DNA of 64,000 nucleotides from contig JAWZYU010000056.1 of the NCBI GenBank assembly GCA_038380435.1, positions 1,302,001-1,366,000 on the forward strand. The letters are read 5' to 3'. The notes under the pieces were generated by a model, which was not told the DNA's origin, did not search any database, and was given only the letters and a program-made list of their open reading frames with translations. Source of the DNA: Ryuthela nishihirai (lineage: Eukaryota; Arthropoda; Arachnida; Araneae; Heptathelidae). A program made the translations under genes and the position numbers. This document shows positions 21,262 to 32,035 of this stretch, piece after piece (positions within the stretch are counted from its first letter, which is position 1; every line of letters begins with the position of its first letter).

Positions 21262-21955
21262 TTAAAATTAAGTTGAAGTCTTTAATTCTCTATGTGTTAA
21301 ATGTTTTTAAGCACTTCAACATATGTTCTATGCTATCAAGTATCAAAAGTTGTTAAGGACATTTATGTATTGTACCGCAGAGGATGGGTAGTAACAAGAA
21401 CTTCCGGGATACTTTCGAGTGACAAGTTTAATCTACGGTGTTCTTGCCAGCAAGTGACGCTTCAGTAGTTTGATAGAATGATGAGGGATGCTGATGATTT
21501 ATTTGCTTAGATGAAGGAAATAACCAATTATACTTTTGGTAGCATAGAGTGCTTAAAAAACTTTTAGTTCCACGACATTCTTAAGCTCACTCCCACCTGA
21601 CGATGTGCCCAAAGAGTGCAAAACGTGTGTCATGGAACTAAAAGTTTTTTAAGCACTCTACGCTACCAAAAGTATAATTGGTTATTTCCTTCATCAAAGC
21701 AAATAAATCATCAGCATCGCTTATATCATTCTCTCAAACTCTAATGAGGCGTTACTTGCCGGCAAGAATGCCAAAGATCATTAAACTTGTCACTAGAAAG
21801 CATACCAGAAGTTGCTGTTACTACCCATCCTCTGTGGTATGGTGCGTAAATCTGTCCTTACTAACTTTTGATACTTGATAGCATAGAACATGTGTTGAAG
21901 GGCTTAAAAACATTTAACAGTGTCATAGAGAATTAAAGACTTCAATTAATTTTAA
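21262..21955. mobile_element. Foldback element with arms of about 310 bp
   Basis: The left arm (about 21262-21574) and right arm (about 21630-21955) are reverse complements. Matching stretches include GAAGTCTTTAATTCTCTATG, GCACTTCAACA, GCATAGAACA, TACTTTTGGTAGC, AGAGTGCTTAAAAAACTTTT and ATAATTGGTTATTTCC. The loop of about 55 bp contains TTAAGCTCACTCCCACCTGA. There is no coding sequence. Arm identity is high in the inner part and lower outside. It is not related to the 15.3 kb MITE. A transcript of the presumed intron would fold into a long hairpin here. Confidence 0.85.
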
Positions 21956-22021
21956 TTACTGCACTGTGAATCTCTACTGTAATTTACTCTTTAACTGTAA
22001 TTTTTCTTAATACTTTTTTAC

Positions 22022-22145
22022 ATGCAGTGGACTAAATAGCCAGGTCACAACAATGCCAAGGATTTAGAGAATATTGGGGGAAGTTTGGATTCAAACTTGG
22101 GAACTGCAGATTATAAGCTTGGTATGTTTCCAACTGAGCCAATCC
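22022..22145 (-). mobile_element. SINE-B copy with a large internal deletion
   Basis: The minus strand joins the tRNA-like head (GGCTCAGTTGGAAACATACC, B box AGTTTGAATCC) directly to the family 3' end (GTGACCTGGCTATTTAGTCC). The middle roughly 260 bases are missing. Confidence 0.7.
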
Positions 22146-22314
22146 TTGAATATAAGGACAGAAAAAAAAATGTGATTTGTAGAACAGCCATCATGTTTCG
22201 CTTCATTTGAAACTCCCCCCTAATGACCCTCCCCCCTCCCCACCCATATCCCCAGAAATATTACAATTGACATGACACCCTACTTGCTATTATAAAATAC
22301 AAGCTTCAAACAAG
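22146..22314. other. Low-complexity C-rich stretch
   Basis: CCCCCCTAATGACCCTCCCC near 22220-22245. Nothing else is recognised. Confidence 0.35.
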
Positions 22315-22772
22315 TGGGTAGGGCTTGGCTCAACCAGACCTGTAATCTGCTGTTCCCAACTTCAAGTCTCTACTATGTATGCATCAAGAATTGTATTTGC
22401 TAACTCTTGTTCTGCAGTCAGTAAAGAAAAATACCATTGGGCATGGAAAGGCCACTGGGATTAGGCCATTCTGCTGATTCCTGTGAGCAGGAGAATGCCT
22501 TATGCTTAATAAAGAGCACATTGGATAGAACTAATGGGAAGTATCCATCTCTCCTAATAAGCTGTCCAGTGGATCCTCATGTGCAGGAGAATCATAACTT
22601 GTGCACATTAATGTGATGCATGCCCTTGATTTGATGGGAAACTTTCATCTGCTTTCTAACAGCTGTCAAATAGTTCCCCTTCTGCAACTGCTGAGCTCTT
22701 GTGACCTGGCCATTTATCCTATTGTGTGCAAAAAATATAAATTGTGTTCAGAGATAAAACAATTCAATCTTC
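22315..22772 (+). mobile_element. SINE-B copy, old, with an internal duplication
   Basis: The head GGCTTGGCTCAACCAG and CTGTAATCTGCTGTTCCC are followed by the family body and the 3' end GTGACCTGGCCATTTATCC. The segment containing AAGAGCACATTGGATAG and AGCTGTCCAGTGGATCC appears twice in related form (about 22495-22580 and about 22590-22680), which explains the extra length of about 70 bases. Confidence 0.75.
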
Positions 22773-22910
22773 AAATTATTTAGGATATAAATATTTCTTG
22801 CACACTGATTCATGTATCCACATTTTTATATAATTTTGCAAAAGATTAAAGCTAAAAGAATATTTTGAAGGACTAGCATATAGAAATGTTGAAATAGTTT
22901 AAGCCAATTA

Positions 22911-22982
22911 GATGTTAAACATAGATGATAATCACAGTGTTACCTGCTGCTCTTTTGGCATTGATAAATCAATAAATTGTGA
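22911..22982. repeat. Edge fragment of the inverted tRNA-like element
   Basis: GATGATAATCACAGTGTTAC and CTGCTGCTCTTTTGGCATTG match the left flank of the 16.93 kb element almost exactly. The tRNA-like part is absent. Confidence 0.65.
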
Positions 22983-23389
22983 AATACCCTTCATTTTAAT
23001 GTTTTGAAGTACAGCATTCTCTTCATAAAAGCAATTCATGCAATCATAGAAAATGGCATTCAGAACAAGCCATTTTTAGCATTAGAAAATGGGAGATATA
23101 GGCAGTACCAAAAATCGGCTTGTACTAACAGCAAACAAATAATACAGCAGTATGCAGTAATATGTGTTGTAGTAACACTAATTTAAAACCATAAAAGCAC
23201 AAAAGCTGAGAGCTGTATCAGATAGTTAATATTTTGTGTTTTAGAAAACTGACAGGTACATACGGATTGAAGGATAAACAATGAAAGGTTATAGAAGGTG
23301 AGGTTCTGTTGTGGCTCGGTGGGCTAAGCATTTTAGTGATGTTTTAAACAATGTGGTTAGTTCTGTTCCCATTGTAATAATGATAGATG

Positions 23390-24395
23390 CATTACTGGCT
23401 TCAATGTTGGCCCTGTAACACAGTCTGAAGTTATTTTGGCTGTTTCTAAACTTAACTACATAAATCCCCAGGGGTAGATGAACTAACTTTTTTGATAAAG
23501 GTATTATTCCAAAGGATTTTACCAGAGCTATTATTATCCCTATTTTTGAAAAGGTGATTGCAGTTCTTGTGAAAAAGTGTGAAGATATAGGGGTATCAGC
23601 CTACTTTCTGTTTTCAGGTAAAGTTCGTTCCACGATTGTGCTTAATAGAATTAAAAATCTGGTTGACAGACAACTATGTGATGAGCAGTGTGGATTCAGG
23701 AATGATAGAGGATGTGTAGATAAGATATTTTCAATTGGGCAGATCCTTGAGAAATGTTTAGAATTTCAGAAACCTTTGGTTGCTAGCTTTATTGATTTCA
23801 AAAAGGCTTTTGACTCTGTTGATCGTCATAATTTGTGGTTGATTGAGAGATCATATGGTATACTAGACAAGTTAGTGCCCATATGATTATATATGTCTAG
23901 TATATTGTCTAGTATACCATATGATATCTCAATCAACCACAAATTATGACGATCAACAGAGTCGAAAACCTTTTTGAAATCGATAAAGCTAGCAACCAAA
24001 GGTTTCTGAAATTCTAAACATTTCTCAAGGATCTGCCCGATTGAAAATATCTACCGCATCCTCTATCATTCCTGAATCCACACTGCTCATCACATAGTTG
24101 TCTGTCAACCAGATTTTTAATTCTATTAAGCACAATCGTGGAACGAACTTTACCTGGAAACAGAAAGTAGGCTGATACCCCTATATCTTCACACTTTTTA
24201 TCGCCTATTATTTCACAAGAACTGCAATCACCTTTTTCAAAAATAGGGATAATAATAGGTCTGGTAAAATCCTTTGGAATAATGCCTTTATCAAAAAGTT
24301 TGTTCATCTACCCCTGGGGATTTATGTAGTTAAGTTTAGAAACAGCCAAAATAACTTCAGACTGTGTTACAGGGTCAACATTGAAGCCAGTAATG
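23390..24395. repeat. Long inverted repeat of RTE sequence, arms about 480-490 bp
   Basis: The left arm (about 23390-23871) is the plus-strand RTE. The right arm (about 23905-24395) is the same segment reversed, centred on the ATACTAGACA / TGTCTAGTAT joint. Both arms share copy-specific changes such as KKCEDIGVSAYFLF and GFRNDRGC that copies C, F and G lack, so one arm was copied from the other. The right arm has about 14 extra bases near 24205. Confidence 0.9.
23475..23874 (+). pseudogene. RTE copy B: reverse transcriptase N-terminal half
   Basis: Fragments read FTRAIIIPIFEK, then an open stretch from 23554 with RIKNLVDRQLCDEQCGFRND and SFIDFKKAFDSVDRHN (motif A with the first catalytic Asp). 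Compared with copy F, the DNYRG segment is replaced by a degenerate KKCEDIG sequence shared by the inverted copy at 24.2 kb. Confidence 0.8.
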
Positions 24396-25101
24396 CTCCA
24401 AAGAAATGAAATACTTTTAAAGTTTGGACCCTTTGTCTGATCCAATTATTTTTATGCTCCGGATAGCTGAGTCGGGCGCCAGGCAATAATTGACAGATTG
24501 TCAAAAATAAAGTTTAATTAGGGTTTGAAATACCAGCGAGCGTTATTGAGTAAGAATTCAAAAATATTAAATGATTGTCAAAATTTTATGTTAATGCTAA
24601 TCAAAACAAACTAACATTTCTCAAGAGAAAAAAATTAGTAAAGATTCAAAAGGTTTAAATAACAAACAATTTATTTCCAAAAAGCACTCACCAAAACTTC
24701 AATAAAGAAGATACTACATCATTTCTTACTACAAACATCTTCAACAAACTCCAAACTAAAACTGATCTCTAAACTGTGCTGTGCTCTACTACTCTCTCTG
24801 CTGTCTTCTGTGCTACCGGGACATGTCACCAGGTTATAACAAGAGGTACAACACCCGCACATGTCATGTTGCACGTCGGGAAAGACATTTGCATAAATTG
24901 ACGAGCGGCACAAGAGTGGGCGTGCGCTTTGGCGGGTGACAATCGAGAGTTTGGAGTTGCACCTGTGCAACTCCTAACTCTTGGAAACGAGCACTGTGAT
25001 GCCAAAAATCAAATAAAAATCCCCAAAATGATAAATATAACGTAAATTAAGCAAAACTGGTTAAGGTAAAGTAAAAGTGAACGAGGGGGCATCACAAGTT
25101 A
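23875..25101 (-). mobile_element. LTR plus PBS and captured RTE segment inserted in RTE copy B
   Basis: Read on the minus strand, the insert starts at 25096 with TGTGATGCCCCCTCG, runs through about 600 bases of non-coding sequence, reaches TGGCGCCCGACTCAGC at about 24481 (a primer-binding-site-like TGGCGCC), has an 80-base leader, and continues into a sense RTE segment (24395-23905). AGTTA borders it at 23870-23874 and 25097-25101, compatible with the 4-6 bp duplication left by LTR elements. I infer an LTR-element cDNA joined to RTE cDNA, or an LTR insertion followed by inverted duplication. No gag or pol is present. Confidence 0.5.
24482..25096 (-). repeat. Candidate solo LTR
   Basis: It begins TGTGATGCC on the minus strand and ends just before TGGCGCC, which resembles the 5' start of primer-binding sites. 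An internal short inverted match (TGTGATGCC at 24989 on the plus strand against the terminal GGCATCACA) is also present. I have no second copy in the window for confirmation. Confidence 0.45.
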
Positions 25102-25990
25102 ACATAATGAAAGCTCTCTATAATAACACTGAGTCATGTGTGAGAGTTGGTAAGGCTTGTAGCAATTGGTTTAGCATTGGTTCTGGTGTTCAACAAGGAT
25201 GCATTTTGTCTCTCTTTCTTTTTAGTTTGATTATTGAGTAAGTTATGCGAAATTTGCTGCAAGGGAAAGATTTTGGCCTTAAATGGTCTGGAGATCTGAA
25301 AATTTCTGTTTTAGATTATGCAGATGATTTGGCCTTGTTGGCTAATAATGTTGATAAAATTAATTCTTTCATTAGGGCTGTTGATGAGACTGGTAATAGT
25401 TTGGTTATAAACAGAGATAAAACTAAAGTGATGAAAATTGATCAGGCAGGCTGTGATTTAGTTAATCTGAATAGTTCCACTCTTGAGCAGGTGTCCCAAT
25501 TTAATTATCTTGGGAGCTATGTAACAGATACTGGTGATGTGCAGCACTAGATTAATAGAGGGAATAGGGATTGCTATTGGAACTTTTAAGAATCTGTGGA
25601 AAGTGTGAAGAAATAGGCATATGCACCTAAAGACTAACATTAGAAAGAATCAAACTATGATTTGGAAATTAGACCCTTTGTAAACAAGATAACAGGAAAC
25701 TTGTTGCTCTTGATTCTAGATGCTTATGCAGTATCTTGGGCATTAGGTGGTTCAACTTTGTAAGTAATGAAGAGGTTAGGCAAAGGAGTCTGAAACCTCC
25801 TCTGAGCATTATATTGTGCAGAGAGAGACACCTTTGGTATGGCCATGTTACCCATATGTATAATCATAGACTAGCGAATAGGGTTATGTACAGTAAGCCT
25901 AAAGGCCTCAGAAAGAGCTGGAGATCTAGGATGTAGTGGAATTCACTACCTAAGATGTCAATGTCAAACAGGACCTTGTTAGAATTGATG
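25097..25990 (+). pseudogene. RTE copy B: reverse transcriptase C-terminal half
   Basis: It contains GVQQGCILSL (motif B), DYADDLALLANN (motif C, both Asp present) at about 25315-25350, INRDKTKVMKI, LNSSTLEQVSQFNYLGSYV and the C-terminal GIRWFNFVSNEEVRQRSLKP block. Stops at 25242 and 25548 and several shifts break it. Confidence 0.85.
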
Positions 25991-26005
25991 TGCAGTGTAA
26001 ATTTT

Positions 26006-29000
26006 AGCTAGACATAAACTGGAAGGAGAGCTGTGTACCAATCCCCAGTGATGATGCCCAGAACCGGCTAGGTCTAACACCTAATGTCAAACCCCTCCTT
26101 CTCATGGTGCAGGCCGTTAGTACCTTTCAAAAGAGATATTCTTTTTTGGAAGGGAAGAAGGGGAGGGCTGCCAGTTCAGTATGGCCTACTGATCTGGTCA
26201 TCTATGGCCACTTTTTTTCTTTTTTTTTTCAACCCTGCTGAGGAGTGGTCAACTTCACAGGGTCCTGGTGCTGACCATTTATACCTACTAAACTGGACTT
26301 GTTTATGGATTTCAGCTTGATTATGGATCCTGGACTTGCTGCACTGGTGGGCCTCTGTTGAGGGAGAATCTGCCACTGTGTTTTCTGTTTGCTTCTGGGT
26401 TGCCATCCCTAAGTGAACAGAGGCATGGGATACCTTATATCAGCTGGTGGATAATCCTAATCAGAGGCCATCATAGGTACCTGAACTTCACTTAGCTAGT
26501 TGGGCATTGTCAAGCCTAAACTGGAGTAATGTGTCTCAGGCAGGCCATATGGCTCTTGAAAAAGTCCACTTGAAAAGGTGGTGCCTGAAGTTCCTAACAG
26601 CATTGGTGACTTCAGCCTTTATCGGAGGAGGAACAGGTCTTTGCCCCATGCCTGCGATCAGGAGGCTGTTTGATATTGTTGGCCCTACCTATCTCAATAA
26701 ACCTAGTTTCTTTAAAAATCCTACTATCATTTTCTCTCTGTAGGAACGTGAGGACATTATATAGAAATTTTTCTCTTGATGTCCTCACGCAGGAATTCCA
26801 GCATTATAACCTAGATATTCTAGGCTTGCAAGAGATGAGATGGACATGTAAAGGTGAGATAATTAAAAAAACTTTAAATTTCTCTTTTCACGGAGGCAGA
26901 ATGGAAAGCATCTCCAAGATGTAGGTTTGCTACTCAGCAGACACACCAGTGATGCTCTTCTAGGATATGACTGCATTAATGAAAGATTTACAGCAAAATT
27001 TAAAACAAAAATTAAAGACTTGAATGTCATCTGTTGTTATGCCCCATAGAGGACTCTGATGATAATGAGAAGGATATGTTTTACAGCCAGCTTCAAGATG
27101 TTTTGAATTCTGTGCAGAAAGGAGATATTTCTCTTGTGCTAGGTGACTTCAATGCTAAAGTTGGTACTAACTCTGACCTTTGGGCAGGAGTTTTATGTCC
27201 CTTTTGGCATTGGTAGTTCCAGTGGCAATGGGGAACATCTCCTGCAGGTAAATAAACTTAATGGTTTATGAATAACTAACATATATTTCAAACACTGCGA
27301 CATTTATAAATATACATGGGTTTCACCTGATGGGTTGCACAGGAATATGATAGATTATGCTTTAATTAACAACAAATGGGCCAGTTCAGTTAGGAATACC
27401 AGATCATACAGGAGTGCCGAAATTGGGTCTGACAATTATCTGGTCAAAAGTGTCTTGCAGCTGAAGCTTAAGAAATGTTGTGCTAAGGTTAAGAATAAGA
27501 AAATTACCTTCAACACTGAAGGTCTTAAAGATCCAGATATATCCAAAGCATGCCATGATACGCTATTTGTCATTATGACAATCGTGGTTTGCTTACTGCT
27601 GAAGTTGAGAAAGCATGGGATCAGTTTAAACAGGCTTTTCTTGAAACCAACAGTACTCTTTTGGGTAAAAGGGAACAAAATTATTTGAGTAATAAGGCTA
27701 TGGAGCTTATTTCTGAAAGGTGGAAGTGCAGGATTAATATGAAGCAACACTCTACTAGCCCTAACAGAAGGTATTACAATAAGCTTAATAAATGTGTAAA
27801 GGATCAATTAACAGCTGATAAGAATCTTTGGCTGACAAAGCAGAGGAAGCAATTAGACAGCACAACAGCAGGTGGTTGTACCAGATTATTAATGTTTTAT
27901 GTCGGAAGAAACAGGCAGGTACACAGGGATTGATGGATAAATATGGCAAGGTGGTTGAAGGTGAGGATTCTGTGACGGCTAGGTGGGCTGAGCATTTCAG
28001 AGATGTTCTAAATAATGTGATTATTTCTACTCCCATTGTTTGTAATGAGGATAGATGCATTACTGGCTTTTATGATAGCTCTATATAACATTCCGAAGTC
28101 GCAATGGCTATCTCGAAATTAAAACTGCATAAATCCCCAGGGGTGGATGAAATCAGCACTGAAATGCTTAGAGCTGGGAACATTTGTGTTGTAACATGGG
28201 TGACTGAAATTTTGAATATTTTTTATGATAAAGGTGTTGTTCCTAAGGATTTTACTAGAGCTATCATTGTCCCAATTTTAAAAAAAAAGTGATTGCAGTT
28301 CTTGTGATAATTATAGGGGAATTAGTTTACTCTCTGTTCCAGGTAAAGTTCTTTGCATGATTATACTTAATAGAATTAAGAATTTGGTTGATGGACAACT
28401 GCGTGATGAACAGTGTGGATTCAAAAGTGGAAGGGCTTTATAGATTACAAAATGGCTTATGACACTGTTGATCAACATAATTTCTGGTTGATTGTTAGAT
28501 CATATGCAATACCTAATAAGTTAGTGTAATGAGAGCTCTCTATAATAACACTGAGTAGTGTGTGAGAGTTGGTATGTCTTGCAGTGATTGGTTTAGCATT
28601 GCTAGTGGAGTTAGACAAGGGTGCATTTTGTCTCCTTTTCTCTTTAATTTTGTTATTGATTATGTAATGTGAAATTCTTTGCAAGGGAAAGATTTTGGCC
28701 TTAAATGGTCTAGAGATTTCAAAATTTCTGATTTGGATTATGCAGATGATTTGGCCCTGTTGGCTACTGATGTTGATGAGATGAATTCGTTCATTCGGGC
28801 TGTTGATGAGAGTGGTAATAGAGTAGGTTTTGTGATAAACAGAGAAAAAATTAAAGTGATGAAAATTGGTCGGGCAGATGGTCTTCAGTTACTTTGAATG
28901 GCTGTACTATTGAGCAAGTGTCTCAATTCAATTATCTTAGGAGCTATGTAACTGATGCTGGTGATGTGCAGCATGAGATAAATAGAAGAATAGGGATTGT

Positions 29001-29542
29001 TGCTGGGACTTTTAAGAATCTATGGAGAGTATGGAAAAATAGGCGTTTACTCCTAAAGACTTAAAATTTGGCTGTGTAATAATTTGGTTCTTTCTAAGGT
29101 TAGTTACGGTCACGAAACATGGACCCTTTGTAAGCAGGATAACAAGAAACTTGATGCCTTTGATTCTAGATGCTTACAGTATCTTGGGCATTAGGTGGTT
29201 TTACTTTATAAGTAATGATGAGGTTATAAGAAGGAGTCATCAACCTCCTTTGAGTAGCATATTGTGCAGAGAGAGACTGCATTGGTTTGGCCATGTTGCC
29301 TGTATGCATAGCTGCAGATTGACAAAGAGGATTATGAACAGTGTGCCTAAAGGTATCAGAAAAAGGGGGAGACCTAGGATGTGATGGGTAGACAATGTCA
29401 AACAGGACCTTGCTAAAATTGGCCTAGAGTGGCCAAATGCAGCAGCTGCAGCTCAAAAGAGACACATCTGGAGGAGAAAATTATGCAGTCCAGTTGGATC
29501 TCCATAACCCATGGCTGCATTAGGATTTTGTATGTATGTATG
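26006..29542 (+). mobile_element. RTE LINE copy C, nearly full length, 3' GTAT tail
   Basis: It begins at CTAGACATAAACTGGAAGGAG, within about 15 bases of the fullest 5' end, and carries the 0.7 kb leader, endonuclease, linker and RT regions. It ends TGGCTGCATTAGGATTTTGT plus (GTAT)3, unlike the GAT tail of copies F and G. Many frame breaks and a deletion near 28430 inactivate it. It is closest to copies D and E. Confidence 0.9.
26745..29384 (+). pseudogene. RTE copy C polyprotein remnant (endonuclease and RT)
   Basis: Endonuclease pieces are RNVRTLYRNFSLDVLTQEFQ, LQEMRW (Thr to Met in the usual LQETRW), LGDFNAKVG and a DNYLV in place of SDHYLV (the catalytic His is changed to Asn). RT pieces are FTRAIIVPI, KSPGVDEIS, a deletion removing most of GCVDQIFSLRQ, YKMAYDTVDQH (motif A), GVRQGCILSPF and LDYADDLALLATD. 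The C-terminal GRPRM motif ends it. It cannot be translated as one protein. Confidence 0.85.
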
Positions 29543-29646
29543 TCCAGATGTAGCTCAGGACAGATATGCTTGGAGAACTAAATTGCATGGTCTGGTTGGA
29601 CTTCCGTAATCCATGGCTGCTTGAGGATGATGATGATGATGATGAT
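29543..29646 (+). mobile_element. Second RTE 3' end fused behind copy C, GAT tail
   Basis: CCAGATGTAGCTCAGGACAG to CCATGGCTGCTTGAGGATGA repeats the last 85 bases of the RTE 3' UTR and closes with seven GAT units. It directly follows the GTAT tail of copy C, giving two 3' ends in tandem from two tail subfamilies. Confidence 0.85.
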
Positions 29647-29835
29647 ACTTCATAATTGCTTTCATAATCTTCCATTTTTAAAAACATCAGTTTGTTTTTT
29701 AAAATTTTTAGGAGATTTTCAAAACTTAAAGAAAAATTTATCATTATTCTACAAATCAAACTTGTTTCCAAAGAGTAACGTTAACAAACAAGTCTTCAAT
29801 ACCTTGTAGGATTTCTAAGAAATGGTTACACTGGT
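29647..29835. repeat. Left part of a TTAA-MITE copy (see 13.75 kb)
   Basis: ATCTTCCATTTTTAAAAAC, GGAGATTTTCAAAAC and GAGTAACGTTAACAAACAAG match 14085-14250. The right part continues at about 32628 with AATTGGATTGCTTTAATAAA. The intervening 2.8 kb is therefore inserted relative to the 14 kb copy. Confidence 0.6.
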
Positions 29836-30208
29836 ATGCAAGGTTTTTATAACATGAACATTTGTAGCTACCTTTAAGAATTTTTTGTTGCTGATTTCAC
29901 ATATGGCCTTAAAAAATGGCTAGCATGTCACATTCTTATGCTATTGGTCATTTTGACTCCTATTAGGATCTTCCTATGCCCACACCTCCAGGCAACTGGG
30001 AGGATACTAGATATTTACTTTTTATGGCTGGCAACACTGATTGTCAAGTGGGAGAAAACATGTAACAGTAACCTAACCTCACACTGCCATTCTCATTGTT
30101 TTCATTGTAGAGGAACATGTGCTGTATGTTGGAAGAGTGAATTTTGGTATTTAAATGGCACAAAGGCAGCATTGCAGATGTGTTAATGTGCCAGATAAGT
30201 TTTGTTAG
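29836..30208. other. 5' region of the unknown multicopy gene
   Basis: No motif recognised. TTGCTGATTTCACATATGGC at about 29889-29908 is a weak inverted match to GCCATGTTTGAATTTAGCAC at about 31981-32000, which might be element ends. Confidence 0.3.
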
Positions 30209-31748
30209 GTGCTAAGAAATTATATTTTAAAATCCCAAAGTCGTTATTTGACAAAGATTGTGAAGAAAGCGTATAACTTGTGTTTTGAATGTCATGTTGA
30301 AGATCAGGGCAAAACATGGGCTCCACATGTGTGCTGCATTTTGTGCTTTGTTGGCCTGAGTGAATGGTTGAAAGGTAAGATAAAATCCATGCCCTTTGCA
30401 GTTCCAATGGTTTGGCATGAGCCAACTAGTCACTTGTGTGATTGCTATTTTTGTTTAACTAAAGTGTTGGACTTTTCAGAAAACAACAAAAGAAAAATAC
30501 AATATTCAAATGTGCCTTCAACCATAAGGCCAATTCCTCATGGACAAGATCTTCCTATACCAATACCTTCAATCAACTGGGAGGAGATGGATTCACATTC
30601 ATCAGAGGAAGACTTTGAGGCATATACAGATCCTGATCATGCATACACCACTAAAAAGTTAGACAAGCCTCATCTGATTCAGCAAAATGAACTAAACAAT
30701 CTTGTTTGAGACCTAGGACTTTCCAAACAAACTGAGATTTTAGGTTCAATAGTGGAATCTTCTGAGGTTTCTCTGTTCGGAAAGAGAAATTTGGCTTTAT
30801 CTCCTTATTACAAGATGCAAGATGGTTTGTTTCTGTACAGATATTTCAGGGCTGATGGAAGAAATCGAAATAACTCATGACCCTAAGGAATGGTGTCTAT
30901 AGATTTGTCAAAATTCAGCTTAAAAGCTGTCCTTTTTCATAAAGGAAACCAAAAACCTTCCATTCCAGTGACACATGCTGTGGGAATGAAGGAAACACAT
31001 GAAAGCATGGAAAAAATATTAACTGCTATAAAATATGACCAGTTTAAGTGGACAATATGTGGTGACTTAAAAGTCTTATTTCTGCTCGGCCTTCAAGGAG
31101 GCTTCACAAATTTTGCTGTTTTCTATGTTTGTGGGACACTTGGGCCAGAAAAGAACATTACAAAAGAGATGTTTTTATTCCTGGAAAGAGTAATGTGAGG
31201 TATAAGTCTCTAGTTGACCCCTCTGATGTTCTGCTCCCACCACTACACATCAAACTGGAGCTTATGAAAATCTTGGTAAAGGTTATGGACAAAACTGGTA
31301 AAGAGGTTTTGCACTTGAAGGAAAATTTTCCAAAATTAAGTGATGCCAGACTTAAAGAAGGGATCTTTATTGGTTCTTGGATCAGGAAGCTACTGAATGA
31401 TACTGTCTTTGAAGAAAAACTGAATTGGAAGGAGCATGCTGCATGGAAATCCTTCTCCTCTGTGGTCCAGGGTTTTCTGGGGAATCACAAAGAGCAAAAA
31501 TCAATTAATTCAAGATCTCAAAAACTATGAAAATCTTGGCATTGTCATTCGTTTCTTGCCCTCACATCTTGACTTCTTTCCCAAGAACTTAGCAGTTGTC
31601 AGTGATGAGCAAGGGAAAAGATTTCACTAGGATATCCGAACCAAGGAGGAGAGATACCAAGGCAGGTGGGACCCAGCAATGATGGGTGACTACTGCTGGT
31701 TCTTGCAGAAGGTAGATACCTCAGCATGTAAGACAAAAATGAACTTAT
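30209..31748 (+). pseudogene. Broken gene of an arthropod multicopy family of unknown function
   Basis: About 510 codons can be followed on the plus strand. The first open part, 30209-30709, has a Cys-rich block (CFECHVEDQGKTWAPHVCC) and PMVWHEPTSHLCDCYFCLT. A stop (TGA at about 30707) and a shift near 30880 follow. Next come DLSKFSLKAVLFHKGN, GMKETHESMEKILTAIKYDQ, KWTICGDLKVL, LLPPLHIKLELMKILVK, EGIFIGSWIRKL, FLPSHLDFFPKNL, DEQGKRFH and RYQGRWDPAMMGDYCW. I recognise this order from many uncharacterised, multicopy arthropod proteins, which suggests a mobile or element-derived gene. No known catalytic triad is assigned. At least two stops and two shifts break this copy. Confidence 0.65.
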
Positions 31749-32035
31749 AAGTATAAAAGATCCTTACCCATGTTTTTTTATTTTGAGTTTCAGTATTATT
31801 CAGTAGTCTATAATTATGATGTTTCTAATATTTTTCACTGTAATCATGTAATTAATTGAGTTTTAAGTTGCAATTTAATAAAATAGTCACATTTATTTTT
31901 ATTTCTCAGATATGCATATTCATTAAAATTTGAAGTACATCAATCTGTAAAAAAAACTATATGCTTCAGATTTTTCACAGCCATGTTTGAATTTAGCACC
32001 CCAAATTTAGTTAAAAACATCCTATTTGACCAATG
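31749..32035. other. AT-rich 3' flank of the multicopy gene
   Basis: AATAAA-type signals occur (about 31876), but no other feature is seen. Confidence 0.35.

Larger units (their letters stand above)
23197..25990 (+). mobile_element. RTE LINE copy B, interrupted by a chimeric insertion
   Basis: RTE sequence runs from the end of the linker (23210) through the first half of the reverse transcriptase to 23874 and resumes at 25097 in phase with copy F (GTTAACATAATGAAAGC), ending at about 25990 without its 3' microsatellite. The 5' end is truncated. Between the parts lies a 1.2 kb insertion (23875-25096). The next RTE, copy C, begins directly at about 26006. Confidence 0.85.

Noticed and set aside
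24719..24970. 83-codon minus-strand frame with several Cys, in the candidate LTR
   Set aside because: No finger spacing that I recognise, and the position inside an LTR-like sequence argues against a gene.
29520..29771. Open frame with a serine run on the minus strand, and a methionine run on the plus strand
   Set aside because: Both are translations of the (GAT)n microsatellite at an RTE 3' end.
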